Assembly (NCBI GenBank): GCA_977006965.1
Contig: OZ345364.1
Span: 620,001 to 684,000, forward strand
Length of the DNA stretch: 64,000 nt
Reading direction: 5' to 3'
Source: Phymatolithon calcareum
Taxonomy: Eukaryota; Rhodophyta; Florideophyceae; Hapalidiales
The notes beneath the pieces were generated by a model. The model was given only the letters and a program-made list of their open reading frames with translations, made no database searches and was not told the DNA's origin. The translations under genes and the position numbers were made by a program. The first letter of the stretch is position 1; each line of letters opens with the position of its first letter. Shown here piece after piece: positions 9,105 through 19,773 of the stretch.

Positions 9105-9722
9105 CACCGATGCATTTCTACCGCACTGCAACGATTTTATTCGGGTAGTGGGCAGCGCGGCACTGGAGAAGTCTAATGAAACTGTGCCAAATAGAGCCAT
9201 GGGAGTTTCGCCGACAGCACCTGCTCCGGAAGCAAAGACAGGAGGAGAGAGATGACGCAAGGGCAGAGCTAGAACTGGAAACTCTCGACTGTATACGGGA
9301 ATCAAACACGACAACGGACATTCAAGATAGATCTGGCCTTCGTCGAGTATGGGAACAGAAAGAAGAGCACCGGATCAGGAAAATTACGTTCGCCAAGAAT
9401 AATTGTATACCGCACCAAGCAGTGAGGATGAAAGAAAGCAGATACAGAATTCTTTGTGCATGGTGGTTTGTAGGCCATTTTCCGAGAAACCCACCAAATT
9501 TAATTGAATAAATGGGCAGTTTGAACACTCAACAGAGTCCTGAAGAAGCCTTCATGGACCCCGGCAGAAGAGATTGACGTGGCTAGAGCCAATGACGTGA
9601 TTCTATGTAATTTCGGTTAAGGAAGCTGAATTTTCAATGCTAATAGAAAATGGCTAGAAAGATGCCGCCTTTCCTCCAGTTGGGGCACATGGTACCTTCT
9701 CAATAAATCCATTTAATTACGA
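9105..9722 (+). mobile_element. nLTR-3 copy a: degenerate 3' part
   Basis: Aligns with 41085-41742. Shared blocks: TTCGGGTAGTGGGCAGCGCG, the reading frame with MKLCQIEPWEFRRQHLLRK and ELELETLDCIRE, and the 3' end AATAAATCCATTTAATTACGA. Frameshifts break the protein; for instance the frame at 9176-9511 joins what should be two frames. Confidence 0.75.
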
Positions 9723-10136
9723 TTTGCTTGCGGAAAGGGTAAGCTACACCATGCACATGCGATACGTGGATGCCCACGATTTCGGTTTCTGCCTTGCGAA
9801 TTACTTTTCAGCATTAAAATAACATCCTGGAGGCACTGTCCCGTTGGGACTGCGGTTCAAGAACCGGTTTAAAAAGGCACCAAATCAACGTAAAAACCGG
9901 TTGTGAGCATAGGGGAGCTGTATTTGAGAAAATGCCAAACGCTTTTCGAATAATTTGGACAACAAGCCTAGCTGTTATCGTTCACATCGATGAGGATCGG
10001 AGCTTAAGCTGAAATCTTAAGTGAGAACTCTGAGCAGTTCGGACAGAAACGCACTTAGTGTAGGCCGGAGGATTTCAAAACGTGGAGCCAAGTCAGTTGC
10101 TTCGGGTGGAATCGCCTAATGACGAGCGGCAGGCAG
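9723..10136. other. No gene seen
   Basis: Unassigned DNA. The only structure noticed is the pair ACCGGTTT...AAACCGGT around 9865-9905, an 8-9 bp inverted pair. No coding or family similarity to the rest of the window. Confidence 0.4.
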
Positions 10137-10490
10137 AAGAAGAAGAAAGGTTGATTTTTATTTAAAAGTAACCAACGCATCTGCTGACGCTTGGGGAAAC
10201 TTTCCTAGTGCCAGGAAGTTTTGGTTGGATTCTGTCGAAAGAAGAGTTTCTTTTTTTGTTGGTGTAACACGATTCAGTAGGGTACAAAAAAACCACCTCC
10301 GGTCTCCTTCGGGACCTCAAGGGGGATACTTTCAGGATGCGAGCAGTCCTTACTAGTCCACAGCCTGAAACATAGTTAAGAGCTCGTCGAGTGCTCTCTT
10401 AGTCCAGGCGCTGTCCTCTTTGGAGTGTCTGTCCTTCGCGAGGCCATTTATCACGTTTTCGATGACAGCTTTCCCGGATTAGCCGGTGTG
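10137..10490 (-). mobile_element. nLTR-1 3' part
   Basis: Starts with the outward-reading GAAGAAGAAGAAAGG tail, the stem-loop at 10177-10190, the shared UTR and the ORF2 end up to about 10490. The junction to nLTR-4 is abrupt, so it is 5'-truncated or recombined. No TSD is visible. Confidence 0.8.
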
Positions 10491-10940
10491 CTCTTTGGTG
10501 TCAAAAAAGCGACGCCTACAAGCAACAGCCAAAGTCTGGTCATTGGAAGAAGAGGGCCGGACAGTTAAAATCTCGATCGGCGTACCGAAGGCCCTACCAG
10601 GAGTGTTATATATAAGGGACAAAACTGCGCGGCTGAGATGCCTGAGAGTCATTTGCAACAGAGTTCCTTTGTGGAGAAAATCCATTATGGCGAAATACTT
10701 TGAGACTGGTGCTGTGGTGGAGCTTATCGTGTTGCAACGTATACTACGGTCTATGAAGATGGACCAAGAAACGGAATATGAATGCAAAAGACTTTCTCGG
10801 GCCCTCACAGGGAGAGAAATTCGGATTAAGGAGATATTAGAAGGATAGTAGAGAGATGAGAATGGAAAACAGCGAGAAGCTGCCCTGTTACTCAATTTGA
10901 GGCTTTGGGAGCTTTTAAAATAAATCAACATATATTCCCC
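10491..10940 (+). mobile_element. nLTR-4 copy a: 3' part
   Basis: Reading frame from about 10498 to TAG at 10846-10848 with SKKRRLQATAKVWSLEEEG, LPGVLYIRDKTARLRCLR and EYECKRLSRALTGREIRIKE. The 3' UTR has the CTCAATTTGAG hairpin (10891-10901), GCTTTGGGAGC, TTTTAAAATAAATC and a terminal CCCC at 10937-10940. The copy at 18109-19363 extends further 5' and shows the RT. Confidence 0.85.
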
Positions 10941-11169
10941 TATAAGGTGGACAGAAGAATACCGAGGAAGACAGGAGGATATGGCAGAAGTATTGAAGGA
11001 CATTAACTATCTGAGAAATGAGGAGCACCTCAGCAAAGCTTTGAAACAAGCAGAAGAAGGCAAATTTTCAAAGAAGCGGCGATTAGAAGATGCAATCCAA
11101 GTTTGGCAAAAATGCGAAGAGGATCGCTCAGTGAAAATCCGAATAAACAAGCCTAAGAAATTGCCAGGA

Positions 11170-11210
11170 GTCCTGTCCCTTATTTGTAAGTTACAAATAA
11201 GGGACAGGAC
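11170..11210. repeat. Perfect 20-bp inverted repeat with 1-nt spacer in nLTR-6
   Basis: Left arm 11170-11189 begins GTCCTGTCCC; right arm 11191-11210 ends GGGACAGGAC; the spacer is one G. It lies inside the coding frame and adds SLICKLQ relative to nLTR-4. The second nLTR-6 copy carries a slightly changed version, interrupted at its centre by the full-length nLTR-1. Confidence 0.9.
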
Positions 11211-11340
11211 GACAAGGCTAAAATGCCTAAGACTGATTTTTAATAGAGCTCCGTTGTGGCGGAAATCAATTCTCTGTGAGTATTTCGGACCCGGTGATGA
11301 AATTGAGCTTATTGCACTTCAACGCACACTCGGGTCTAAG

Positions 11341-11517
11341 AAGAAGAAGACGAAATTTTTATTATAGTGCTACCAATGCATCTGCTGACGCTTGGGGCAA
11401 CACTTCTGGCGAGACACTAGGACTCAATCGGAACCCAAAAGCTCCATTTCCCTAAAAGTGACATAGTCAGCAAAACTCCAAAACCTACCTCTGGTCTCAC
11501 AGAAGAGATCTCGAGGG
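11341..11517 (-). mobile_element. nLTR-12 copy b: TSD-flanked short insertion in nLTR-6
   Basis: A 177-bp minus-strand piece with a perfect 15-bp TSD, ACACTCGGGTCTAAG (11326-11340 and 11518-11532). It begins with the outward-reading AAGAAGAAGACG tail and has the stem-loop at 11378-11391. Removing it and one TSD copy restores the nLTR-6 frame. Confidence 0.95.
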
Positions 11518-11706
11518 ACACTCGGGTCTAAGACGATGGACAAAGAGACTGAATATGAATGCAAAAGACTAACTCGAACTCTCATATGGAGAGAAACTCG
11601 AATCAAGGAAATGTTAGGAAAATAGAATGCGGAAAGTTAGAAGTAATTGAGAAGCTGCACCGTTACTCACAGTGAGGTCTTGGGTTCTTTTAAAATATAT
11701 ATCCCC

Positions 11707-12923
11707 CTATAAGGGTGGAGGTGCTCATGGGAGGGAACATTTCAAACGACCACTTGATCGCAATTGTTTTATGTCTTCTTGAGTTGAAGAGAAGGTGCGG
11801 GTAACGAAACTTTCGCGTGCGGTATAGGTCATTTTTTCGACTTTCCCACATCCTCAGCGGCCTCCAGTATCTCGTTTCTTTGGTATTTCTTGATGTTTAT
11901 CGTACCTGTCGGTTCGTTTGAAGTTTCTCACAGGAAGCCATTCACTCTCGCGTGGACGATATCTCTCTCCGCTTCTAAACATTCCTTGTTCGCGATCTCT
12001 GTTGTTGGACCAGATATCAGCACATCTCGTCTTCTTATCAATCTCTGCACAAATGTCTTGCATGGACGTCTCTTCTTCCCTTGGGTTGGAGGATGCGACA
12101 CATGGCCCTCCACCCGTCCGAGCTTCTTTTTCCTGGTTTCCGAAAGATTTGCCCGAAGAACATTGATTCAACCTTCCTGACTTCCGAGGCCACCTTCGCG
12201 GTTCAAGGTGTGAGATGTAGAGCACATTCCCATCTTGACTGCGCAAGAGATTTGTACAGCCTAACCGTCCTCGCGGGGTGGACACCATTTGTAAACACGC
12301 CCAGCCGTCGAAGATACCCAAGCACATTTTTGGATTTCTTAATCCTCTCTGTCAGTTTGGCGTCTGAAACGCCCTGTTACCTTAGTGTTACCCCGAGGTA
12401 CTTTACTCCGGAGCGTCTTTAGCCACGGTCCCGAGAGTCGGAAGCTATGACCTGCCTTGAGCTTTGTCCAAAGAATTACGCTTTCACGGTGTTCTACACC
12501 ATACCATTTCTCTGCGCCCACTCCGAGGCCAGATCCATGATACTTTGAAGGCCTTCCACTGATTTTGCGGACAATGGCACGTCGTCTGCTATCATTTTGC
12601 AGGGCTCGTTTGTGATATTCTCCGGAATGGAGTCCAGAGCAACGGCAAAAGTGTCCATGGACATATTGTACAGGCACGGACTGAGAGGGGACCCCTGGGG
12701 CACGCCTCTGTGAAAGCTGTACCACGCGGAATCCTCACTGTCTCTCGTCTGTATTAATAAAGGATCTAGAAAAGGAATAACCATTTCGGCGATCTCTGGT
12801 TCGGCACCTTCTTTATTCTCACTGCGAGCTTATTCCTTTGTACGGAATCGTAAGTAGATTTAAGGTCTAAGACTTTCACGCAGTTGTGGCCTGATTGTTG
12901 GAGGGCTTCAGCATGGAGAAGAA
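11707..12923 (-). mobile_element. nLTR-1 internal fragment: RT to C-terminal region
   Basis: Aligns with about 27410-28640 of the full-length copy. The frame 12784-12494 carries GVPQGSPLSPCLYN and IADDVPLS, where the RT box normally reads FADD. Later parts (12327-11854) are frameshifted. It lacks both the 3' UTR and the endonuclease, so both ends are truncated. Confidence 0.8.
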
Positions 12924-13315
12924 TTGTGCTTACAAATAGCACTGATTGCTAGCCTCATAGTGGAATAAGCATTCATTCTTTTTATATTTGGAGCATTTCA
13001 AGCTAAAACAATGGGACTGTAATGGCTAGTTTCATACGAGCGCAATGAAAAAATGGCCATGGCCACTAAACTAGACCTTGTTGAAACGCTCCATCGTCTC
13101 TGTGATTGAAACGGATGTTTATCGAGCTTAGCGTTGACAGGCACAGTATTGGTAGTGATAAGCTTAGAAGAGCTTTGTTGACTTTACCTCACTTGACTTG
13201 GTTGGATTTGTGCTCGGCTCCAATCCGCTAGTCGGAACTAGAGCATGCCTTATATAGGCATTGAATTACTTACACGTAACTTACAAATATCATAAAACCC
13301 TAAAATACGAATTAT
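12924..13315. other. No gene seen between nLTR-1 and P2
   Basis: AT-rich unassigned DNA with no open frame of interest. It ends at the CTAG target of P2 (13316-13319). Confidence 0.4.
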
Positions 13316-13545
13316 CTAGTGTCTAGTTTACTAACCACCTCAATTGAGGATAAATCCCTCAATTGAGGGGCTTTTTGAAAGCTCAAAAAAGTATGTACAA
13401 AGAATGCGAAACAGAAAGTTCGCGCCAACTTTGGGAAGGCGGGCTTGTGTTCTGCCTGAGGAGTACCCAAACTACGGCCTTAAATGGGCGTCGTTCGGCG
13501 GTAGGAACGAAATTACAATTTTCAGTTAGAAGAAGCGGACCTGCC

Positions 13546-14325
13546 ATGTCACGAGAAAAAGACCCGCGCCGAGTGGTCGGCGCGTCCGTACACACTAAGG
13601 CAACATCAGTGACCAGTCTCGCAGAGTGTTGCAGGCTCTATGGAGCCTTTTCCAAGTCAAAAAAGGTGAACGACACAGTTCTGGAGGTACTATTGAATGA
13701 AATCAACGGGCGCGCAAGCACATCGCTTCGCGTGAAATGGGTCCTAGTTCAGAAACCGACTGAGAAAACTAAGATTAAGACACTCAAGATTGTTAACATC
13801 AAGGCAGGAAAGGTTGACGAAGGTTCTCCGTCCTCTCGAATGCTTGTATCAAGTCCCAGCACGCAGAACTCTGCACCACAAAATCCGGCTTACAGTACTC
13901 GTGGTCGTCCGTCTTCTTCGCCAAATGCCAGTTTATTGTCCCCAGTCGCAACCACAAGCTCTCCAAAACGGCACACAAGCTTCGATACAACCCTCAGAAG
14001 CTATGGACGCCCTATACCAGGCACTCTCGCCTACGCCATGCAAGGCTCTTGCGACCAGGTGTCGCAAGAGGAAGTAGATGTCATCACATCCGACCGAGAA
14101 CCCAACGATATTGCTCATGGGGTGCCATGGTACGAGCGACAAGTTCTATGCCCGATTGGAGGACGAATTCCACGTCAGTTCTGGACAGTTCGCACTCCAC
14201 ATGGAGATTTTATATCGGAAAATGGTGGTATTGGGCATCACACGCCCTATGATTGCTTTATGACCATGTTTCCGCAAGGTCACCTTCGAAAAATAGCAGC
14301 ATGGACGTCCGCGAAGCTGAAATGA
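13546..14325 (+). pseudogene. P2 transposase, N-terminal part
   Basis: The frame is open from ATG 13546 (MSREKDPRRVVGASVHTKAT) to TGA 14323-14325. The N-terminal block (LAECCRLYGAFSKSKKVN) is shared with P1 and P3. The end of the frame (TPYDCFMTMFPQGHLRKIAA) fits the start of the piggyBac DDE_Tnp_1_7 domain. A serine- and proline-rich stretch lies between. After the stop the same frame still reads ELIKFFGILVLMTRFE, so the stop is a nonsense change. An ATG-bearing extension to 13363 exists, but P3 supports the start at 13546. Confidence 0.75.
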
Positions 14326-14420
14326 ATCGCGCGAAAAGAGACTACGGTCACAGAGCTGATTAAGTTTTTCGGAATCCTCGTCCTCATGACAAGATTTGAG
14401 TTCAGCGCTAAGACAGATCT

Positions 14421-14867
14421 ATGGCAGACTACCAGGCGATTTGTGTGGTTGACAGCTGGCTTTTATTCTCCGATGCGCATGCAGAGTATCAGGATCATAT
14501 GACGCAACGAAGGTATTATGAAGTGCTGGCCGAGCAACTCATCGATAACTCGTTCGATTCGCGTCATACTCGTCGCCGCTCAACCACTCCTGAACGTATT
14601 TTTGTCTCCGGGAGCGGTGTTGGAACCCACTTAACCCCCACGAGAAAGAAAAGGAAGACTGCGGATGGCATGATGACTAATTTTGCTTCGCAAAAGAACT
14701 GCAGGGTCTGCAAAGTCAAGAAGACAACGCTGGTGTGCTCATCATGTAACAGGCTAGAAGGTGCCGCAATATTCATTTGCGGCACGTCTACTGGCAGGAA
14801 TTGCTTCGCGAAGCATGTGGAAGACATCCATGAGCTTGACGCTTTTGATGTGCCCGATAGTGAGTAG
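14421..14867 (+). pseudogene. P2 transposase, C-terminal part with cysteine-rich end
   Basis: A 148-codon frame ending in TAG. It carries VDSWLLFSDAHAEYQDHMTQ, then RRYYEVLAEQLIDNSFD, a basic stretch and a Cys/His cluster (CRVCKVKKTTLVCSSC...NCFAKHVEDIH). PiggyBac-type transposases commonly end in such a zinc-binding domain. The region with the three catalytic aspartates is missing between this and the N-terminal frame, so P2 is non-autonomous. Confidence 0.75.
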
Positions 14868-14956
14868 CTTTCATGCGCAAAAATTAAATGATTTTCGTTA
14901 CCTCAATTGAGGGAAAAGTGCCCCTCAATTGAGGAAAAATTTCAGTAAACTAGACA

Positions 14957-15227
14957 CTAGAGAGCTCCAGAAATTTCCTTACAGCAATGCATTCGTCAAA
15001 TAGTGCATGTGCTCGAATATTCTGGATATTTCTCGCATGCTTCCAGCAGCATCTAGACGTGCATGCTGACAGCTAGCAAAGCTGTCACTCCTTACGCGCT
15101 ACATGCATGTCCTTGTTACAGTGATCGGTTATTGGTACAAGAAGGAAGGTACCTCGCTTGAAGCCCCAGACGGCGATAACACATTTTCGACTTTGTGCAA
15201 AGTTGACATGGATTCGAAACTACATTC
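14957..15227. other. No gene seen
   Basis: Unassigned DNA between P2 and nLTR-3; no family similarity noticed. Confidence 0.35.
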
Positions 15228-15830
15228 CTAATTAAGTGGGTTTACTGAGAAGGTACCATGTGTCCCAGCGTGAGGAAAGTCGGCACCTTTCTTAGCATTC
15301 TACCACACTCGAAATTTCGGTTCCTTAAGCAGAATTACTTATTTTCGCGTTGATGGCTCGGGTCACGTTGATCTCCTCTGTAGGGATCCATGCTGGCTTT
15401 CTCAGGATGCTCTTCAGTATTCTAACTGCCCATGCTCCTTGACTGCCCATATATTCTATTAACTTCGGCGGATTTCTTGGAAACTGACCTATAAATCATC
15501 TTGCGCAGAGAATTCTGTGCCCGCTTTCTTTCATCATCACTGCTTGGTGCAGTAGACCATTCTTGAAAAAGATAATTTTCCTGGCGCGGCGCTCTTCTTG
15601 TTGTTCCCAGGTTAGTCGGAGAGCACCGCTGTCTTAGATATCGGTTGGCGTGCTCGATTTTCGCATACGGTCCAGCGTCTCGAGTTCCAGCTCTGCCCAA
15701 GCGTCACGTTTCTCCTCCAAAACCTTCCTAATTCTTCGCGTTAACTTGTCGAAACTGCATTCATCTTCCTCGCTAGGAAAGAAGAGGTCGCTTATTCTGC
15801 AGCACTTGTCCCAGCTCATGAGATGAATGT
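15228..15830 (-). mobile_element. nLTR-3 copy b: degenerate 3' part
   Basis: The right-to-left order of blocks matches nLTR-3: coding frame 15819-15634 with AELELETLDRMRKSSTPTDI, then 15700-15422 in another frame, then GGAAAGTCGGCACC and the reversed 3' end at 15228-15260. At least one frameshift. Confidence 0.7.
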
Positions 15831-16606
15831 TATATTTCTCAGATGATGATGTAGTAGATCTTTGCTACTCGTGCGACCTAACTTTACACAAGACTTTACT
15901 ATTTTTCTTCGGTCATTCTTAGTTCAAAATGACGATGCATGTCGAGAGCCGTAAATCCGTAACCCTTAACCCTCTCGTACTGCAAAATTGATATTTATCC
16001 GGACACAGTAAAATAATTTTATTGTGAGTCTCCCGCGTATCGCAACAATTCGTGTAGCATTTCTCGTCCTTCTTCGCGGATATTTGTCCGAGGTGAGAGG
16101 GTTTGGGATGATTTGGTGCACTGTGTGCGAGGCTAGAGGCAAAATGGTGTTTTTTGTGTCTAAACATGCCTATTCGTTTAGATGATGTACAGGGCTTGCA
16201 TGTTCGGCTACGGATCTCATGTTATGCTGGAAATATTCTTCACAGGAATACCTCGTCGTTTTTTTCCTTTTCCCCAGCACGCGAGAAAAAAATTGTTTCA
16301 GGCAGTTTCTCCGTCGATTAAAACCTTCGTTTCCTGACCAAAATCGCAACATTTTGGGCCGCAAGAGCTTTACTCTTGCAATGGAGAACTGGTCGCATAT
16401 CATTGCTAGGGCCTTAAGTATAATGGAGAAGTAAGTTGGAATAGTGTTGAAGGTCGGTAACTGCAGTGAAAACGTCGAAAGCTGGCTTCCAACACACGAA
16501 ATTGACTATTTTGCAGTCATTTAAAAATTCTACAGAATATATTCAAAGAGAAGGATGTCCTCTTCGGTACTGATTTGTCCAGTGATGGATGTGTAGTACG
16601 ACAAGG
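15831..16606. other. No gene seen
   Basis: AT-rich unassigned DNA. Open frames up to 82 codons overlap on both strands without a recognisable product. It is the target region of the nLTR-1 insertion that follows. Confidence 0.35.
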
Positions 16607-16621
16607 TTAATGCAGCCTCAA

Positions 16622-16861
16622 ACTGGCCGCAACCTGAAATCACAGCGTACCACAGGACAGAGGAGTCATTTTCCCCCTCGAGGTCCTGCAAGAGACCAGA
16701 GGTGGGTTTTTGTAGTCCACTGAATCTTGTTACACCAACAAGAAAAGAAACTCTTCAAGAGACATAATCCAGCCAAAACCTTTTGGCACTAGGAAAGTTG
16801 CCGCAAGCGTCAGCAGATGCGTTGGTAAATTTTAAATAAAAATCTACATTTCTTCTTCTTC
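16622..16861 (+). mobile_element. nLTR-1 3' end insertion with TSD
   Basis: A 240-bp insertion of the 3' UTR only. The perfect 15-bp TSD TTAATGCAGCCTCAA lies at 16607-16621 and 16862-16876. It contains the stem-loop (16807-16820), TTTTAAATAAAAATCTAC and a (TTC)n tail. Confidence 0.95.
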
Positions 16862-16876
16862 TTAATGCAGCCTCAA

Positions 16877-17650
16877 CCAAATATGGTTGAAATTTTCGAC
16901 AACTGCTCCAAAGGGGGACGGATTTAGATCTTACTTAAACAACCAATCGCAGTTATCTTCACCCAACAGCAGCTAGTACTCAGATGAATAATCGCTGTGT
17001 GTCTAGACTGTGTAACACCAGGCTCACAAGAACCAGAATTCACTAGAGTCAGAGTAGAACAGGAGAGAAAAAGAGACGGAGAGCATGAATGAAGAATCGA
17101 GAGAAAAACAAAGAAAAAAGCCCCTGAAGGGCAAACAGACAGAAGAATCATGAAAGTGTTTGCGTCGCCCTCCAGTGGTGATTTTGGCTGGAACTTCAAC
17201 ATTGCAGCCGTACTGGTTTCCAGGACTGTAGTTGTGGTCAGGAAGTGGAAGACTTCGGACTCTGCCTAGTAGAAGGGACTTGCTGATGACCTTGAGCGTG
17301 CGGCACCTGAGAAGTCAAGCCGGAGTTCAGAGATCCACGGGAAAAAGTGAAAGCTTTTAAACGCCGCGTCATCGCAGGGACGAGCAAGCGAGCATAAGCA
17401 TTCTCGATCCGAGCAATTGAGCCGAAATTCGAAGTACTTCTACCCTCTTTTCCTCAGAAGAAGGAACTAATTATCATATGCACTACTAGCAAAGCGAAAA
17501 ACGGCGCATGGATAAGCGAGAGACACCTTTCGCCTATGGCTCTGCAGATAATTTAGTATGGGGCGTGAGGATCACGGTCCATGTTGCTGAGCCCACATTC
17601 GCGGAACGAAGATCGCTTTTGGCATTCATTAATCCGCGACAGAGTATACG
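16877..17650. other. No gene seen
   Basis: Unassigned DNA with a purine-rich plus strand around 17040-17140. No frame longer than about 90 codons and no similarity to the families named here. Confidence 0.35.
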
Positions 17651-18108
17651 CATATAAAAAAAATGAGGAAATTCACTAGATGGCCACCAAAAGTGGGAAA
17701 ATTCACTACATGGCCATCCATTGTCAAACCTACCACTCGCCCGTTACGAATAAGACCGCACACTGTAATCACGTCTTCGCATTAGTCTGCTACGCTGAAC
17801 TCACAGCTTTCCCGAACGAACCAATCTGAAATCATGGAAAAGAAGGAGCTCATGCTACAGGTTGGCGATTACGCTGGATCAAGCTCTGATGGCGTTGTCA
17901 ACGTCGTGAACTCCTACAACACATCGATGGGCAAGGCCCACCTCGTGGCGAAGCGCAGCAAGTGGTCACTGCATTATTGTACGCTTCTAGGCCCTTGGTG
18001 CAGCATCTGTGTCGTTCGACCAGAGGAAGAAGCACTAGTTCGGAGACGTATGGATTTTGAAAACGTGGGCCAAGCAGCATGGGGACAGCATGACGAGTTT
18101 TGCAGTCA

Positions 18109-19363
18109 GGGGGATATATGATGATTTATTTAAAAAGCTCCCAAAGCCTCAATTTGAGTAACAGGGCAGCTTCTCACTGTTTTCGATAATCATCTCTCTA
18201 CTCTCCTTCTAATATCTCCTTAATTCGAATTTCTCTCCCTGTGAGGGCCCGAGTAAGTCTTTTGCATTCATATTCCGTTTCTTGGTCCATCTTCATAGAC
18301 CGCAGTATTCGTTGCAACATGGTAAGCTCCACCACAGGACCAGTCCCAAAGTATTTCGCCATAATGGATTTTCTCCACAAAGGAACTCTGTTGAAAATGA
18401 CTCTCAGGCATCTCAACCTCGCAGTTCTGTCCCTTATATATAGCATTCCTGGCAGGTCGTCCGGTACGTCGATCGGGATTTTAGCTGTCCGACCCTCTTC
18501 TTCCAACGACCAGACTTTGACTGTTGCTTGTAGGCGTCCCTTTTTTGACACCATACCTTCTTCCGCTTGTTTCAGAGCTTCTTTGAGGTGTTCTTCTTCC
18601 CCGAGATACCCAATGTCCTTTGATACATCTTCCAGATCTTCTTTTTTTCCATGGTATTCTTCTGAAAGCTCCAGGAACTTCCTCCGTCTTACCAAGCTTA
18701 AGGCGAACCTCTCAGCCTGGTGCATTCTCCTCATCTGTGGGCTGGCGAGACGGCAGAGCACTCGCATTCTCTCCCTTCGATACTCGGCATATTTTCCGAA
18801 AACGTATCTGTAGAAAAGACCTTCTGCTGCTTCAATTGCCGATAGTAATCGTTTCGTGATCGGTGTCAGGTGAATGGCATACTCCCATTTGGGGAGAATC
18901 AACGACTTGAAAATCCTGATGCATGTGGTTGGTTGGAGTCCTCTGACGTTCAAGCCAATTTGGCGGAGTTTGTGTATGCATCCCATCTCATTCCGAACTC
19001 TTCAGATTGCTGTATCGTCGGTGACTCCGTTGTTGTTCATACTGATTCCGAGGTAGGACATTCTCCAGGCTTGGTGCAGCTCTTTTCTTGCAAGGAAGAA
19101 TTTCTTCTTTGGGAGTCCTTTGTACTTAAGGACCTCGCTCTTTCCTGGCTTCGGGTTCCATTTCATGGAGTTTTCGGCTGCCCACATCGTAGCTATGTCC
19201 AGTAGTTCTTGCAATCCTTTTTCATTCTTTGCCTGAAGAAGAACGTCATCCGCAAATAGCTGCGTTGGATGGTCAGACACTGTTCTTGTTATTTGGGCGG
19301 CAGCTTCCGCCATGAATATTTTATATAGGCACAGACTAAGCGGGGAGCCCTGCGGAACACCTC
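18109..19363 (-). mobile_element. nLTR-4 copy b: 5'-truncated, TSD-flanked
   Basis: A 1,255-bp insertion with a perfect 13-bp TSD, AGTTTTGCAGTCA (18096-18108 and 19364-19376). The 3' end on the minus strand is ...CATATATCCCCC with no A tail. The hairpin CTCAATTTGAG is at 18148-18158 (plus). It holds RT motifs and the full C-terminal tail of ORF2. Confidence 0.95.
18198..19363 (-). pseudogene. nLTR-4 ORF2: RT end and C-terminal tail
   Basis: One frame from the truncation point to the final stop at 18198, broken only by one TGA (18999-19001). The N-terminal part is in RT box 5 (QLFADDVLLQAKNEKG with intact FADD), followed by GKSEVLKYKGLPKKKF and SYLGISMNNNG. Then come the thumb-like region (GCIHKLRQIGLNVRGLQP, ILPKWEYAIHL) and the tail with LPGMLYIRDRTARLRCLR and EYECKRLTRALTGREIRIKE. 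The near-intact frame suggests fairly recent insertion. Confidence 0.85.
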
Positions 19364-19773
19364 AGTTTTGCAGTCACTGGAGACCAGCTAGTACAGGATG
19401 ATTTGGTGCCGTTTGACCTTATGGCTAAGCTGGGCCGCAAGCGCAAGGAGCCTTACTTGCGGTCCGAAATGATGGCCCGTCACTGCTCCTCGTGCGCAAA
19501 CGCTGGCCACTTTTCGCAGACATGCGGGAGGCTCAAACTTCGACAACCTTGTCGAGGCGAAACGAAAACACATCCACAAAGCGGCTCAGTCCATTCTCAT
19601 CGAACGTACCGCCTACGATGAGCGAGATGCTAATTGTGACTTGGATCAAAAGCAGAGAGATTGGCGCGCGCAGTGAATTTTACTGTCGCATAGATTGCTT
19701 TGACAAACGGATAAGAAGTAGTTTTGGCTACGGTAAGTTATGATAGTACGCGCGGCTAGGGGTGAGTAGTAGG

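Larger units (their letters stand above)
10941..11706 (+). mobile_element. nLTR-6 copy a: 3' part, split by nLTR-12
   Basis: The frame runs from about 10948 through MAEVLKDINYLRNEEHLSKA, VWQKCEEDRSVKI and LPGVLSLICK to 11340. It continues after the nLTR-12 insertion at 11533-11625 with ETEYECKRLTRT and a TAG stop. The 3' UTR has the hairpin CTCACAGTGAG (11666-11676), TTTTAAAATATAT and CCCCC at about 11703-11707. Relative to nLTR-4 it has an in-frame extra block made by a 41-bp palindrome. Confidence 0.85.
13320..14956 (+). mobile_element. P2: internally deleted piggyBac-like transposon with CTAG TSD
   Basis: The 1,637-bp element is flanked by CTAG on both sides (13316-13319 and 14957-14960). 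The terminal inverted repeat is TGTCTAGTTTACT, 13 bp and perfect. Near each end lie two copies of a palindrome, CCTCAATTGAGG (13338-13349 and 13356-13369; 14901-14913 and 14922-14934). It carries the N- and C-terminal parts of a transposase but lacks the catalytic core between them. Confidence 0.9.
17834..19661 (+). pseudogene. D1 gene remnant with CCHC zinc knuckle, split by nLTR-4
   Basis: The first frame is 17834-18107 (MEKKELMLQVGDYAGSSSDG). After the nLTR-4 insertion (18109-19363) a frame starting near 19377 carries DLVPFDLMAKLGRKRKEPYL and the knuckle CSSCANAGHFSQTC (19484-19525), matching C-x2-C-x4-H-x4-C. A further frame downstream reads NLVEAKRKHIHKAAQSILIE before a stop near 19661. 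At least two frameshifts separate these parts. I cannot assign the protein beyond a nucleic-acid-binding knuckle. Confidence 0.5.

Noticed and set aside
10920-11720. Insertion preference for TATAAGG after the C-run
   Set aside because: TATAAGG follows both nLTR-4 copy a and nLTR-6 copy a, but the TSD-proven copies at 18109 and 19774 have other flanks, so it is probably coincidence or neighbouring nLTR sequence.
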